Shown: in pieces, positions 24,968 through 46,000 of the stretch
Layout of the letters: every line of letters starts with the position of its first letter
How positions within the stretch are numbered: position 1 is the stretch's first letter
Assembly (NCBI GenBank): GCA_035041965.1
Contig: JAPYMA010000529.1
Span: 1-64,000 of the forward strand
Reading direction: 5' to 3'
Length of the DNA: 64,000 nt
From: Anisakis pegreffii
Taxonomy: Eukaryota > Nematoda > Chromadorea > Rhabditida > Anisakidae
Notes under the pieces: generated by a model
Database searches by the model: none
What the model saw: only the letters and a program-made list of their open reading frames with translations
What the model was told of the DNA's origin: nothing
Position numbers and translations under genes: made by a program

Positions 24968-25497
24968 ATGGGTGACGTTAGCTGCTACATGGGAGCACCG
25001 GGCTCGGGAGCACCCGGTTCTACTGGAGGAGGTGGTGGTGGCGGTGGCTATGGGGGTGGTGGAGGATACGGAGGCGGTGGAGGTTATGGAGGTGGAGGTG
25101 GTTATCAACGTGAAGATTATGCTTACGGCGGCGGTAGTGAAGGTGATAAAATTGTGTTCATTGAGCAGTCAGGTTACATCCACACCCAAACGAGCGAATG
25201 CATGATTACTACCGTTTCACATCCTGTTCGTCAGCAAGTCATGAAATAATCAATGTGTTACGTCCATGACAATGAACGTCGCGAGCAATTGAGCCATTCG
25301 AGTTATCGATCTGATTTCCTGCGTCAAGAGATTTTTGATCGAGCGACTCCAGTTTCATTCCACCGTTTCTACTGAATTTAATTTCAGGTGGTGGTTACTG
25401 CGGTGGCCCAGGTGGCGCTCCTGGTGGTGTTGCAGGTGGTACTGATGATGGTCCAAAAATGCGCCCAGATGTGTCTTGTTATTTGGGACCTCGTTAA
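24968..25497 (+). CDS. Glycine-rich small protein, copy B (2 exons, about 94 aa)
   Basis: Exon 1 is 24968-25142 and exon 2 is 25388-25497. The protein is almost identical to copy A: MGDVSCYMGAPGSGAPG at the start, GYGGGGG repeats, QREDYAYGGG, then GGYCGGPGGAPGG and a terminal DVSCYLGPR. Exon 2 differences from copy A are mostly synonymous (for example CGT TAA versus CGA TAA), which indicates the Gly-rich frame is the translated one. The intron is also highly conserved between copies, pointing to recent duplication or gene conversion. The donor is uncertain, as for copy A. If the first exon is not spliced there, it runs to a stop at 25249. Function unknown. Confidence 0.75.
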
Positions 25498-25636
25498 ACG
25501 GTCAATGCGCACGCTGTCTATTGTCTATTGTATCATATCGTATCGCTTCAAAACAACGAACTGCTCGCTGACTCTAAAAAATCATTCTGATGTGTTCATT
25601 ATCATCATCCTAATTACGTGAATATATCGAGATTAC

Positions 25637-25642
25637 AATAAA
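25637..25642 (+). terminator. Polyadenylation signal of glycine-rich gene B
   Basis: AATAAA about 140 nt downstream of the stop codon at 25497, a plausible 3' UTR length. Confidence 0.5.
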
Positions 25643-26271
25643 TATTCGGCAATCTTCTTGTCTTATGTTAAAAAGTTGTTGATAATTATAATTACTTCCG
25701 AACGATTATGCACTCTTCAATCGATCAACAAAACCACTCCAAACAAGTGCGCAAGATCAGAGTTTCTGTGATCCCGACCTTAATCAACCATCAATTGAGC
25801 ATGCGACAGTGAATCTATTGGGCTGGTCAATGCGTGTATCAAATAAGTTGCTTACTTCGGGATATAATTGAATTTGCAAAAGCATTGTTCCATAAAACAA
25901 GATAATGAAAGGCATTTATGAACATTAAAAAAGTCGATTACACAAATGTACAAAACATCAAGAATGTTACATCCGGGACGATCATCCACAACGATATCAA
26001 GAGATTGATAAGTAATCATACAAATCAGTAAAGAAACGTCATGACGTTAAAACATTCCAAACAAATAAAAGGTTTTGAGAAGCAGCTATCAACCGAGAAA
26101 TACAATTTGAATGTGAACAACAGGAAATAATGCAAAACTTCAATGGACAATTAGATACTATCAAATCTAAAGCAACATTGAGCAACCTAGACAAGAGAAT
26201 TGACAGCAAACTTTTTCTTTTGCTGCCAGTCAAAAAGGCACATTTTGATTAAGGCAAATGGTCACTTCGGT
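25643..26271. other. Intergenic, no gene seen
   Basis: Lies between the 3' ends of glycine-rich gene B and the minus-strand Cys-rich membrane protein gene. It probably includes the 3' UTR of the latter. Confidence 0.5.
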
Positions 26272-29221
26272 TCAATTCTCCTTTGTACCAGGCATAAACC
26301 TGGGCGGTGATTTATTTGCGCTACTGTCTCGAACTGATGATGTTGGTGTTCTTGTTGCGAAGAACCGAAGTGCATGCGACATTCTCCTGAAAAAAAATGC
26401 TTTCTATTGAACTGTGTGGAAAACTCTCAGTCACTGTCAATTGTCAATCGCATCAAAATTCTCAAAACTCAAATGACTGAAGAAGCACTGTTACCATTTC
26501 ATTCCATATGACAATCCACCATACAAATGCTCTTCTCAGACTCATGCATTCATGAATGCACATTCGCATGATGAATAACAATCAAATTCCCATTAAAATT
26601 CCCATGACAACTTCTCACAAGATAAATTCCCATTCCCATTCCCATTAAACTAAATATACCTGGATGATTTTGCGGTCGTTATGCAACACCACAAAATTGC
26701 AACAATGAGACCAATCAGTGTGAACACTAATACGGCTGCGACGAACGCCATCGTCAACACAATGTAAGCAAGCGATTTGCGTGCTTCATGAGACTGCAAA
26801 CCGTTGTCGTGCAAATCACCGTTTTCGATTCCCACCAACGACAGATCGAAGTAATCAGCACTCTAAAACATTTCTCACATTCTTATTCCACTATTATTAC
26901 ATCAGGTGAAGCAGAATTCAAAAGACCAACAGCACGGAAAATATCAAAATGAATTGAGTTCTGCGATTGTTTCTGAACGTCAATCACAAATCCGTGTTGG
27001 TCATAGAGTGAGCGATGAGGAGGTTATCCAAATGTTTACTAGTAGTTCCAAATTGCCACCTTCTGCTCGACAACCCTTTTGTGAGTTTCAGTAGCAGCAC
27101 CCGCTCTGTCCGAATCACTTCCATCCAAATTTCGAACACCGAATTCTTCACCAATTAGGAGCGCGTCATCCTGTGAACACCGACTGCGTAATGAAATCGT
27201 CTATCATTACCGGATGAGGATGACAGAAGAGCACACAAAAATAATAATAGTGATAATATTTTCAGATGTAACTTTACATTTCTCGACTGAACAATCCTTT
27301 TGCATTCGTCTGGAATACCGATATTTTGCAAAAGTGTTTTGAAAGCAATTGGCGATTCATTGTAAAGACGACCCAGCTCGTAAAGTGGAACGTTGAATAA
27401 ATCCTGAAGCAGTCACTGATGAGAGACATTCGAGTAACTCGTTCAGAAGCGAGAAATTTTGTTGTTCATTGCTACAGCTTCGCTTTCGAAGCGACGGAAG
27501 AAGTCAACAGAACGATTTCCGCGGAAAAGATTCGACAAGAAGTCAGCAGAACGATTGCAAAACTGAAACCTAAAAGCTGGTTTACCAAGATTCTCTCGCC
27601 ATCCTCACCACACATATAGTTCAGATTTGTTCGGGCACACGAGAAGAAACACTCCAATCCACTGAAACAAAGCCAACTCAAAATGCTCTCGAACAAAAAG
27701 CCAGGTCGATATTGGCCTATTGGCACATTGTGTTCAGCAGCACTCACACCAGATCCACTGATTGCCCAAACACATGGATAATCAATTAGAATGTGATAAG
27801 CAGAAACAGATTCTCGACATTACTTATGTGAGTTGATAAGGAATCATCGCGTTAAAAGGTTCCAACGAACTCACCTACAGACTGGTTCTGCATCTCGAAG
27901 ACTCATCAAGAGAACATCAATACCAGCACCATTCACTACATTCAAATATTTACTCGTTGTCCAATTGCCCAGACTCCAATAAAGGTAACACGACCGTTCA
28001 CATTCTGAGACATTCTCACTTATGTTCACAGAATCATACAGAATTTATCACAAATTCTCTTTCTATCAACAATTCAAACGCACACCTCACAACAATCAGA
28101 ATTTGTTTCCTGGTCAAAAACATCAACTGAAAGATCTGTCATCTAAAAAAATGTGGAAACATTTCAATCGTTTACGATCAACAAATGCTGTGATCAATAT
28201 CGCAACGGAACGCTTACAACAATTCTATGAAAACAGTAAATGATAACCTTGCAGTGGCTTATCATTGAACGTGTCAATGCAGTCGAAGGCACTATCAAAA
28301 TACGATCGCTGTTTACCACAAGCCACCTTAAGCCCACTCGTTATCACTTTGAATAATCCAATATTTGCACCACACTTGTGCTGATCACTTTCAAAACACG
28401 ATAATGTTGAGGTGTATTCACTTAAAATTGATGGTCTTATTTAGCACTGCATCGTCAATTAGTAATCATGAACTACCATTTCATCATATCTGCTATATAA
28501 TGCTCGTGTATGACTTTGGACGGTCCAATAGAAAGGAATTGGTTATGAGTTTATAAGGAAATATTTTCCGTCGTATTCTTAAATAGAGTATTCAAATCGT
28601 TTAATATTTTTAAATTTTTGAAGAGAACAAATTTGAATTGCCTTTCGCATACACAAGAGCATCCATTCGTTAAGGCGAGATCATTAAGGAGCAACTGTAT
28701 GCTAGGTGATTATCACTGATAAGATGATCAATGGAAAGCAAGAACTAGTCACAACTGAGTGAAATTACGATAAGTGAACAACAGCGAATAACAAACATGC
28801 ATAAATTAGCAAATTGTGCTCGAGTGTTAGCACTTCCACTCATTCCATAAATGGTTTTAATAAACGGCGTAACACATCCATCGAAGCAATCGTTCTCTTC
28901 AGAGAATTTCAGCAGCTTGGTTAGGCCTTCTGAAAGTGAAATCAATGGCTCGTTTTGAGTAGCCTACAGATGACTTATCAACTCTCATTAGAGGAAAACT
29001 GACAATTACTGAACTCATTTGTTTGTGAGAATTCGTTTGCTTTGATAATGATTTGTAAATTGTACTAATGATTTCCGGCTTCCGCTAACATGCGGCTTAA
29101 CATTAATGCGCAACAACTAACTGATGTGATCAACTGGAGCCAAGTTCACAGAACCAACGAACACTGTGATGAGCAAATAAGCGACAATGGGCTGGAAATA
29201 GTGATGCAACTGTTCTTCCAT
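26272..29221 (-). CDS. Single-pass membrane protein with CPG4-like Cys-rich ectodomain (9 exons, 358 aa)
   Basis: Exons: 29221-29122, 28929-28793, 28326-28248, 28004-27875, 27661-27586, 27403-27278, 27170-27060, 26862-26660, 26386-26272. All phases agree and the total is 1077 nt. Residues 1 to about 29 form a signal peptide (IVAYLLITVFVGSV). The ectodomain has about twelve cysteines in a pattern (DCFDGCVTPF, FANLC, FDCID, ECERSCYLYW, GLECFFSCARTN, YMCGE, PDECKRI) resembling the nematode chondroitin proteoglycan 4 domain. An acidic, Ser-containing linker leads to a transmembrane helix at about 284-311 (VLTMAFVAAVLVFTLIGLIV), followed by a short basic tail ending GTKEN. Classical CPG4 proteins are secreted eggshell or matrix proteoglycans, so the membrane anchor is notable. 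The domain assignment is by eye. The exon 3 acceptor (TTAAG) and the exon 2 donor (GTTATT) are weak. Confidence 0.7.
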
Positions 29222-30277
29222 GGCAATGAGTGATTTCAAACTGAAAAATTTATCTGCATGGCGATTTTTTGATGAATTATTTTAGCGTTGGCCGTGATAT
29301 AATGCTCATTGTGTACGGGAAAAATGAGTGCAATAAATGAATTTCTAATGAAATTCATTTTGGACTTAGTAAATTCGAATGCTTGGCTGATGAATGTCAG
29401 CAGTGATCATTTTGCAACCCAGTGAGAGTTCCAGGATCGAGAAGGCTAAAGTTGAGTGGGTTTTTCGAGTCTCGGACCAGTGTACAGAGGTGATGATGGA
29501 AAACTTATCCAAAAAGCCCAACTTATCCCTCGGGATCGCTTCATTCTGGAACTATTTTTCATCGGAATATTGCATGAAAAGACTACAAATGGACCATAAC
29601 ATTACACAAATAATAATTCGAATAAGTAACACGGTCGTCGGTGTGCACATTCGTCCATATACAAACGTCCGTAGTGAAATTGATTAGTGAGTGAACTGCA
29701 GCAATTCAACTGAATGTGTGTCATCAGTACGAAGATATTGAACGAATAAAAAGTATCGGTTCGATCATCCGATAGATCTGACGAACAAAAGCAAATTGAA
29801 TTCGCGTTTTTTTTGAGTTGATTCTTCCTCAATCGCACGCAATCAATCAAACGACAATCAGGAAGTGAATCGATGATGAGTTGAGTTCGTTTGCAAAAAT
29901 ATGCATGCGAATGAATTTCTTCCGATTGCTCCACATAACGTTCGTATTGTGTCATCCATCGATTACTAACGTTTCTTGAGTGTTCACTTCACTCACATTA
30001 ACAAAATTGTGTTATATAATTGATGCAAAAAATCAAAATTGTACAACAAATTTCATTATTGACGCGAACCAGTGCTGATTAGGTCGATTTGAAGAGGAAA
30101 TTGCATTCGTTTCGCGAAGACTTTGATTTGTCCCGGTTATATTGATGATACTGCGAGGTAGGAACGAGGACGACAACGTTAGCTTTTATTGAGATGAAGC
30201 GATTTATTGCAAACAACATGCAGATAAAACAGTTTAATACAAACAGTATGGATATGACAACGCAGTAGGTTGGACCG
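29222..30277. other. Intergenic; one plus-strand ORF of uncertain status
   Basis: Upstream of the Cys-rich membrane protein. A 97-codon plus-strand frame from an ATG at 29394 to 29687 reads as a protein-like segment but has no recognisable motif, no clear promoter and no splice context. It is left uncalled. Confidence 0.4.
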
Positions 30278-31333
30278 TCATTGATTCAGCTGTTGTGACG
30301 ATAGGTTGACGAGTCGAGCCACCGAATTGCGGATGGCTGGCAAACCGTCATCGTCGTCGTGGACAAAGCGTTTCGCAAGAGATGAACTTAAGGAATCTGC
30401 CCATAGCTTGAGAGCGGGTATGTAGGATAGTGACGTTGGAGACGTGTCTTCCAGTAAAAGGTCATTTTGATGTAGCTGTTATTTGGCTGAATTTGCAGTA
30501 GGCTTAGGTGCGAGAATTGAGCATTTTCAGATCGTTTAGTACAATAACATGACGAATCCACCCTTCATAAATGTGATAGTGCAATGATGAATTGCGTGTC
30601 GAAAGTGATCACTGGTTTTATGGATGGAAATTGTAAATAATAATTTAGATCTTTGATTGTATCTAATTTGATTTATAGTTGAATTGATTTTAATCTGAGT
30701 TTGAGGGACAAGTTTTAGTTCGCGACAATTCGTACCATATCAGAATATGGATAGCTGCGAAATACAACCGTTGGATTCAGTGAACGGGCGCATTTTACAT
30801 ACGTGTTAGAGATATGATGCACATTTGAGATGATGATTTCTTGAATTTTGATTGATTGGGAATTATAAGGTTCTGAAAAGGGATAATCGGGAATAAGGTA
30901 GGCATACTTCTAGTCGACGAGATATTTTGGGTGTTGCTGTGTGACGGTGACGAATAAATGAAGCATTTATGCAAATGAAATAAATCGATTGCAAATACAT
31001 AAATAACGAAAGGACAGATAAATAATCCAAATACTATATCGAACATTCAAACAAATAAATATAAACACAAACAACACCTATCATAACTGAAAAAAAATTA
31101 TTAGACATTTCATTAATATTGTTATTCACAATGTGTGATCATAAACAAAGGCGATTGTTCAACTCTCTATCAAATTCATTACTTTCAACTTACTTCGTCG
31201 GTTACCGTTCAAGACTGAAGGAAATTCTGTCAGCTGATAAACCGACCGACAGAATTTCACAAGACAGGTCGGGTAGTTTTCGTTCCACTCAACTAAATTC
31301 AATTCAGAGTTACGCTTGAACAAGTGTTCGCTT
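30278..31333 (-). CDS. Three 3' exons of an unrecognised gene (partial model)
   Basis: Exon A is 31333-31194 (acceptor ATTTTAG, donor GTAAGT), exon B is 30872-30799 (acceptor CCCTTTTCAG, donor GTAAAA) and exon C is 30475-30278, ending in TGA. The phases 2/1, 1/0 and 0/stop fit one another, giving about 136 residues of mainly helical, charged sequence such as FKRNSELNLVEWNENYP, SIKIQEIIISNVHHISN and LPAIRNSVARLVNL. No family was recognised, and the 5' part of the gene was not located. A possible signal-peptide exon at 33455-33403 (MLRLFLSLAGITFYNG, donor GTGAGC, phase 2) lies upstream, but direct joining to exon A would create a stop codon, so at least one exon is missing or it is unrelated. 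Confidence 0.45.
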
Positions 31334-33926
31334 CTAAAATTCATTTCACGACAGCTGTATTCTCGATTTTATAACAATCATAGCGATATAGATGTTTGTG
31401 TTGAACAGCCAGCAGCATTGATGCGACGACAAATACTGCATTCAAAAACACCGGGATATTGTAATTGAAATGAACGCACATTAAAATTCAAAAACATTCG
31501 AGCCTACTGCGTTCGTCTCAGTTGCTCATTCACAATCAGGCATCAACAACGAAACTAATTCTTCAGGTCATGTTCAACGTCTATGCGGCGATCGATCGTT
31601 CAAGTAAGCAGCGATCAGAATAGAACAAGCATGCGATCAGAAAAGATCAAAAACGATCAGACATGAAAACAAGAATAGCAATTACATATCAGGATATTGT
31701 CAATTCACACTTTGTTACATCGTAAACATATCCATATAACTATCACGCAAATATGGCTGAACTAAGCTGCAGTCCGGTCGGAATTTTTTGCATCCCAAAT
31801 GAATGCTTCAGCGAAATCACTCAAATGAACAACACAAATTATCATTCAATCAACTAGAATCAACTCAGTTCAATCAGCTTAACGATCGTCATCACAAAAT
31901 ACAAACCTATCAAAGTATTCAAAGCAAACGAACCAATGGACGATTTCAAAACTTATCAAATACAATCTCATTTGTGCAGTCAATTGACGTTTGTTTAAAT
32001 TCAGTATTTACAGAATTGTTTTCAGCATTCTTGAAAAAAGAGAGACATAAATTAAAATTTAAAAAGAAACTATGTTAACAGAGATATTCCATCTTACGAT
32101 ATACACTAGATTCGGTTATTTCGATGAGGAATTCCGATGATTATGATATTGACTGTCAATGGGAACGTTGAAATTATAGCTGCTTGAGAGGATGCGATCG
32201 ATGTGAAAATTGCGTGAAGAGCAAAAATTGGGTTAGTGTGTTCAGCTGTTTCATTTCCGCATTTTTGTGGGCAATAAGGGATGTTATTACGAAAAGCTTA
32301 GTGCACTTTTCGTGAATAGCAAAATTTTCACCGTTTCACCGAAAAACTCATCTAAATTCTAATGACAGCTTTATGAAATCTGCACAAGAACGAGAACTTC
32401 ACTTAAGTAGTACATATCTTAAGGTGAATGAAGAAAGGTGGATCTCAATTTTTTGGGAACGCCGAATAAAGAATCATAATCGGAAGATGTCAGTTCTATG
32501 GGCAAATGTGTCAAGCGTTTTTGGATTTATTTCGTTTTAGCTGTTACCGCCACTTCCTTATTGGGATCGTTAACACTTCCTTATTGGGATCAATCATCGA
32601 AACAACTTCAGCGAATAGATCGTATAAGATAGATGGAAAAGTGGAAAGAGATTCATGAGAAAAGCCATCGGCGATGACAAAAGGAATACAAACTCAAAAC
32701 AGCACCACCGGTAGCAGACAGACGGAAATTTTGCCGGTGCACCGGAACAGCAATTGTGCGATATTATAAGGTGACATGAACAGCGAAAAAAGAGAACAAA
32801 AACGATGGCAAGAAAATGGAAATGAACATTAGGAATCAATGAGCATATGAGATTTGTGCTCACATCAGAACACGGAATTTCCTACTTTCAAATATACGAA
32901 CGACTGTCAGACGACTATCTTGACCAAACCAAGAAACTTTCTCCCATCATGTCATCATAATTCTTATTGAACGAACGAATAGTTTGAAGAGAGATCATCA
33001 TTTAGATTCAAAATATGCGTGAAGTATAATAATAGTGCGTGCTTCGATAAGAATTTTAAACGTTCAGAATGAACAAATAACAACATTGCGAATATAAATC
33101 CAGAAATTGAGACATTCATGCAATTTGGACTGCCTTCTGTTCGTACTCCGAACGGCTGACCAAAAACATTTTTCAAGCATAAAATTATAAGTGGATGATA
33201 GATGTTCATCAATATGTGGAAATTTCAGAGGAGTGGATGAAAGAAATTAGTGATATCTGAACGGATAGAGCGACTCTGACAAATGCTATGGAGACGGATA
33301 TAATGAAGAGTGGACACAACAACGATATCAGCAGAACAAAAGATATTTAAGTATTTTGTACATAATTATGATTATCATTTACATTTCATGTTTGAAGCTC
33401 ACCAATGACCATTATAAAATGTGATTCCAGCCAACGACAAGAACAAGCGAAGCATTGCGAGGATCGTTCGAGATATCCAAAATGACTGGAAAGTTGCTCT
33501 TGCATATTCAAAAACATTTACGGCTTTGTCTCGATACGACCACATAAACGATACGAACACTGAGCAACATTTACTAACTGATTAACAGATTCACTGAAAC
33601 TTTGTTCATCTCTCGCTATTTGTATGCTGATGATGAAATTTTGAAAGTTGTTTATCACCCGGCAACTTCAAATAATCTTTTTTCGAAAGTTCATCTTCAA
33701 GACTCATTTTCAGCAGATTAAACATTTCAACTAGAGTCAAAATGCAACGGACCAATACTTCCATCAGAGTGCATAAATGGAACTTTGAAAGCGAATAAGA
33801 CGCATTATCTCATTCAGTAATGAGGCCGAAGAGATAAAAATTCATTCAAAATATCCTAATTGTAAGGATAAATGAGAGGTGTAATACAATTGAAATGACT
33901 GAAACGCAGGAATAAACAACGTACTG
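31334..33926. other. 2.6 kb without a confirmed gene
   Basis: Between the unrecognised exon chain and the 3' end of the kinase gene. It includes the candidate signal-peptide exon at 33403-33455 and a 46-codon minus-strand ATG frame ending just before exon A with a hydrophobic stretch (VFLNAVFVVASMLLAV). Neither could be placed in a consistent model. Confidence 0.4.
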
Positions 33927-43036
<9,110 letters not shown>

Positions 43037-46000
43037 GTCCGCATTTCGATTCTTTACACCGTCATCTACTAGCTATTCACCACGCTCTATAGAAAAGTTT
43101 AGTGATTTGTAGCTTTGGCTCATTGACAATGCTTTATTCGAATGAACACGATCGTATGCAAAATCAAAATCTATTCTGAATGACTGCGATAATGTTCTCT
43201 TCGAGTGATCAACTGAGCAAGTCAAAAGACGATACTGCATAAAATGAATAATAATTGCAACCAGCTTGTATTAAAAGAAGAAGCTTGCAAATGCGAGAGG
43301 ATTACTATCGCGAATTGATGAATGTATCACGTTTTTTTCAAAATGTTAATACGCAAACAATGAAGTATGTTCAAAATGTAGAACTGTACACGTATAAAGC
43401 AAGTGTGAAAAATACGATCTGAGAACAAATCTTTTCCTGTAGCTAAACAAAAAATTTATGGTGTAGCAACATCGGCGATGGCTTAAGTGTTCGAAAGATA
43501 AGTATCTTATAATATTGCCATCATCATCAATATCACACTGATTGAATATCAACATGATGTTACAACATTTTTGCTTTCTAATAGAGGATGATGTTACTAT
43601 TACGAAGAGATTCATATTGAAGTAGCTGGGATGATAAACATTTTGCAACAAATAAAAAACCAGAGCGTGAATGCGCAGATATGATCGTGGGATTGTGATG
43701 AGAATATGGTTATATGAATAGGCTTTAATTACACTGAAGTACTGAGTTCTAGATCTGTTTCTTGAAGATGAAGTGCAAGTAGATGGCGTTCATCAATTCA
43801 CTACAATCACGTATGATTCTAAGGCGACAATGGAATCGTTGAAGAGGAATATGAACGTAATTAGATTCAGATAGGCTTGAGGAATGCTTCTGAGAGTGCC
43901 TCAGGATACGACCGGCTCGATGAATACGAGAGATTCCATAGGAAATTGTACTTTTCTGCATAGCGTAGCAGCAGAGAGGGCTTTCTGAGTTGCATTCGAG
44001 TTTATGTTACACTACGCTACATCCATGTGTTTATCTGCTTATAACTCTGATTGGTTGCTCGAAGAAGATAGTGTTTCTATGATCGTCAATTGCATCGGCC
44101 AAATTCATTTTTCTGTTTCCTTATATGGATGCTTAGATGGATGAAACGCAAAACAGAATGAGAATTCAATGAAGAATGTTCGCAATGGTGTTTTTGTTAG
44201 TTGATTATCATTATTAATCGTATTACTATGATTGCGATTCTAATTTCGATGACGCAATAGAGCATAAAAACAACAGATTCGTTGTTATTTGGTTCGTCTG
44301 AGTGTCACGTAAAAAATTAACGGCACAAAGATTCGTGAGCCGTTGTCGTCATGCTCTCGTCGTCGCCATAAATCATTGCAGTGGTGGGCACGTAAACAAC
44401 ACCAAGAAACCACTCAACATCAGCGTAAGCATCATCGCAATCGCAATTTGATCAGTGAATGCCTTTTTTGGTCTGTGTGGGTGGGTGGGCGGATGGGCTG
44501 CATGTTGTTTGTTTGGAGATAAGATAAATAAGCACTTGCTTGAATTCACTTGGATTGGATATATGTTAGGCATAGTTTGCAGCACATAAAATGACTCGAA
44601 CAGCTCGCGTTACTATCGGTTGATTTCAACCGCACAATGCAAATGTTGGTGTTGATGATGCACCTGTCAATTGCAAGTGAAGTAATACGATAGGCAGTGT
44701 GAAAAACGTTGAGTTCGTCGAGAAACTTGTTGGTGAGTATCGAATGGATAATGCGAAATGAAATCAGCAATTATTCCGTTTATGGTCAATCAGATGCTCG
44801 CGATTCAATGTGTAAATGGATCATTCGAAAGCGTATCATAAGGTTCAGCGATAAGACAGCACGAGTACATACAAATTTTTTTGCATTTCTAAATCATTCG
44901 CAGCCTTTTTAAAACGATTATCAACATTTTTTTGTTGATTCCACAACTGAAGTCTTTTTTCGAAACATTTACCGGTCGCAATGTCACGATTCTCGAAATT
45001 TTCACCTAATTACGAATAATTTCACGCCCTTTCATAAAAAACTACACGACATCCATCTCGTCCTTTCCGTTAAGCTGACGTGATCGTCGGCATCGTTCAC
45101 GATCAACGACAGATCAAACTGCACGAAATTCAAAGACTGCTGATGGAATGATAGGCAGAAACAGATGATTGTTTCAATTTATTGATATTCCAGCTTGATA
45201 TACTAGACCGATCTAGACTACTGCTAAATCACTGCATGAAAATTTCTGCCGAGTACAATGCGGTGTTGCAAAACCAGTGGAACGAGAGAGACGATGTTCT
45301 TAAAAAACCTAAATTAAGATATGTGCAGATATAGTTGCAACGGTACGACTAGCATACGTATGAGATATGCCCTAATGATTTATGGTTATCGGGATGAGTA
45401 ATTGTTCGACAAGTCAAGTAATGAATTTGAAATCGTATGAAAACAACGGGATGAATGTTTGAACGTTGATGACTAGGACAATATCATAGAAATGCATTCG
45501 TATAATACGATAGAGTTCATGGAGAGACGAACGACGGGTACTGAATATGAAGGAGTGTAAATGAATGCGGCGGCGTTTATGTGCATTCGATATTGTAACG
45601 ATGACGAGCGGAACTGAAAGATAAGAAGTACTTTTGAAGAAGAGAACGTTCGAATATTGGTTGGTTGGATTGATGTAAAGAAGTTGAGTTGTTGCATTGG
45701 ATGGTGCTGATGGCGATGTAGATAAGGCTGATGATGATGTTGTTGATAGTGATGGAATGTGGATGAGAGAGGAATGATGAGGTAGGTGACGAGGTGGATG
45801 AACATAGGGTGATTGATTCTGCTTGGAATTGGCTAGCTGCTGCTGCTGCTGTTGCTGCTGCTAGTTGGCTTGCGGCGATCAACACAATTCATTTGACACT
45901 ACTCCCGTTCTCATTCGAACTCTCGACGCTCACTTACAAGCGTTTGGCTGATGGATACGGCGCTAGATTACTAGAGGATATAGGAGAGCGTGGCGATAGC

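Noticed and set aside
24927..25205. Alternative plus-strand frame from the ATG at 24927 through the glycine-rich exon
   Set aside because: It overlaps the expected transcription start, gives a non-repetitive Val-rich frame, and does not continue into the conserved exon 2 frame.
32594..32863. Minus-strand frame with a Cys-rich patch CCSGAPAKFPSVCYRWCC
   Set aside because: No acceptor lies near the start of the patch, and it could not be joined to any exon.
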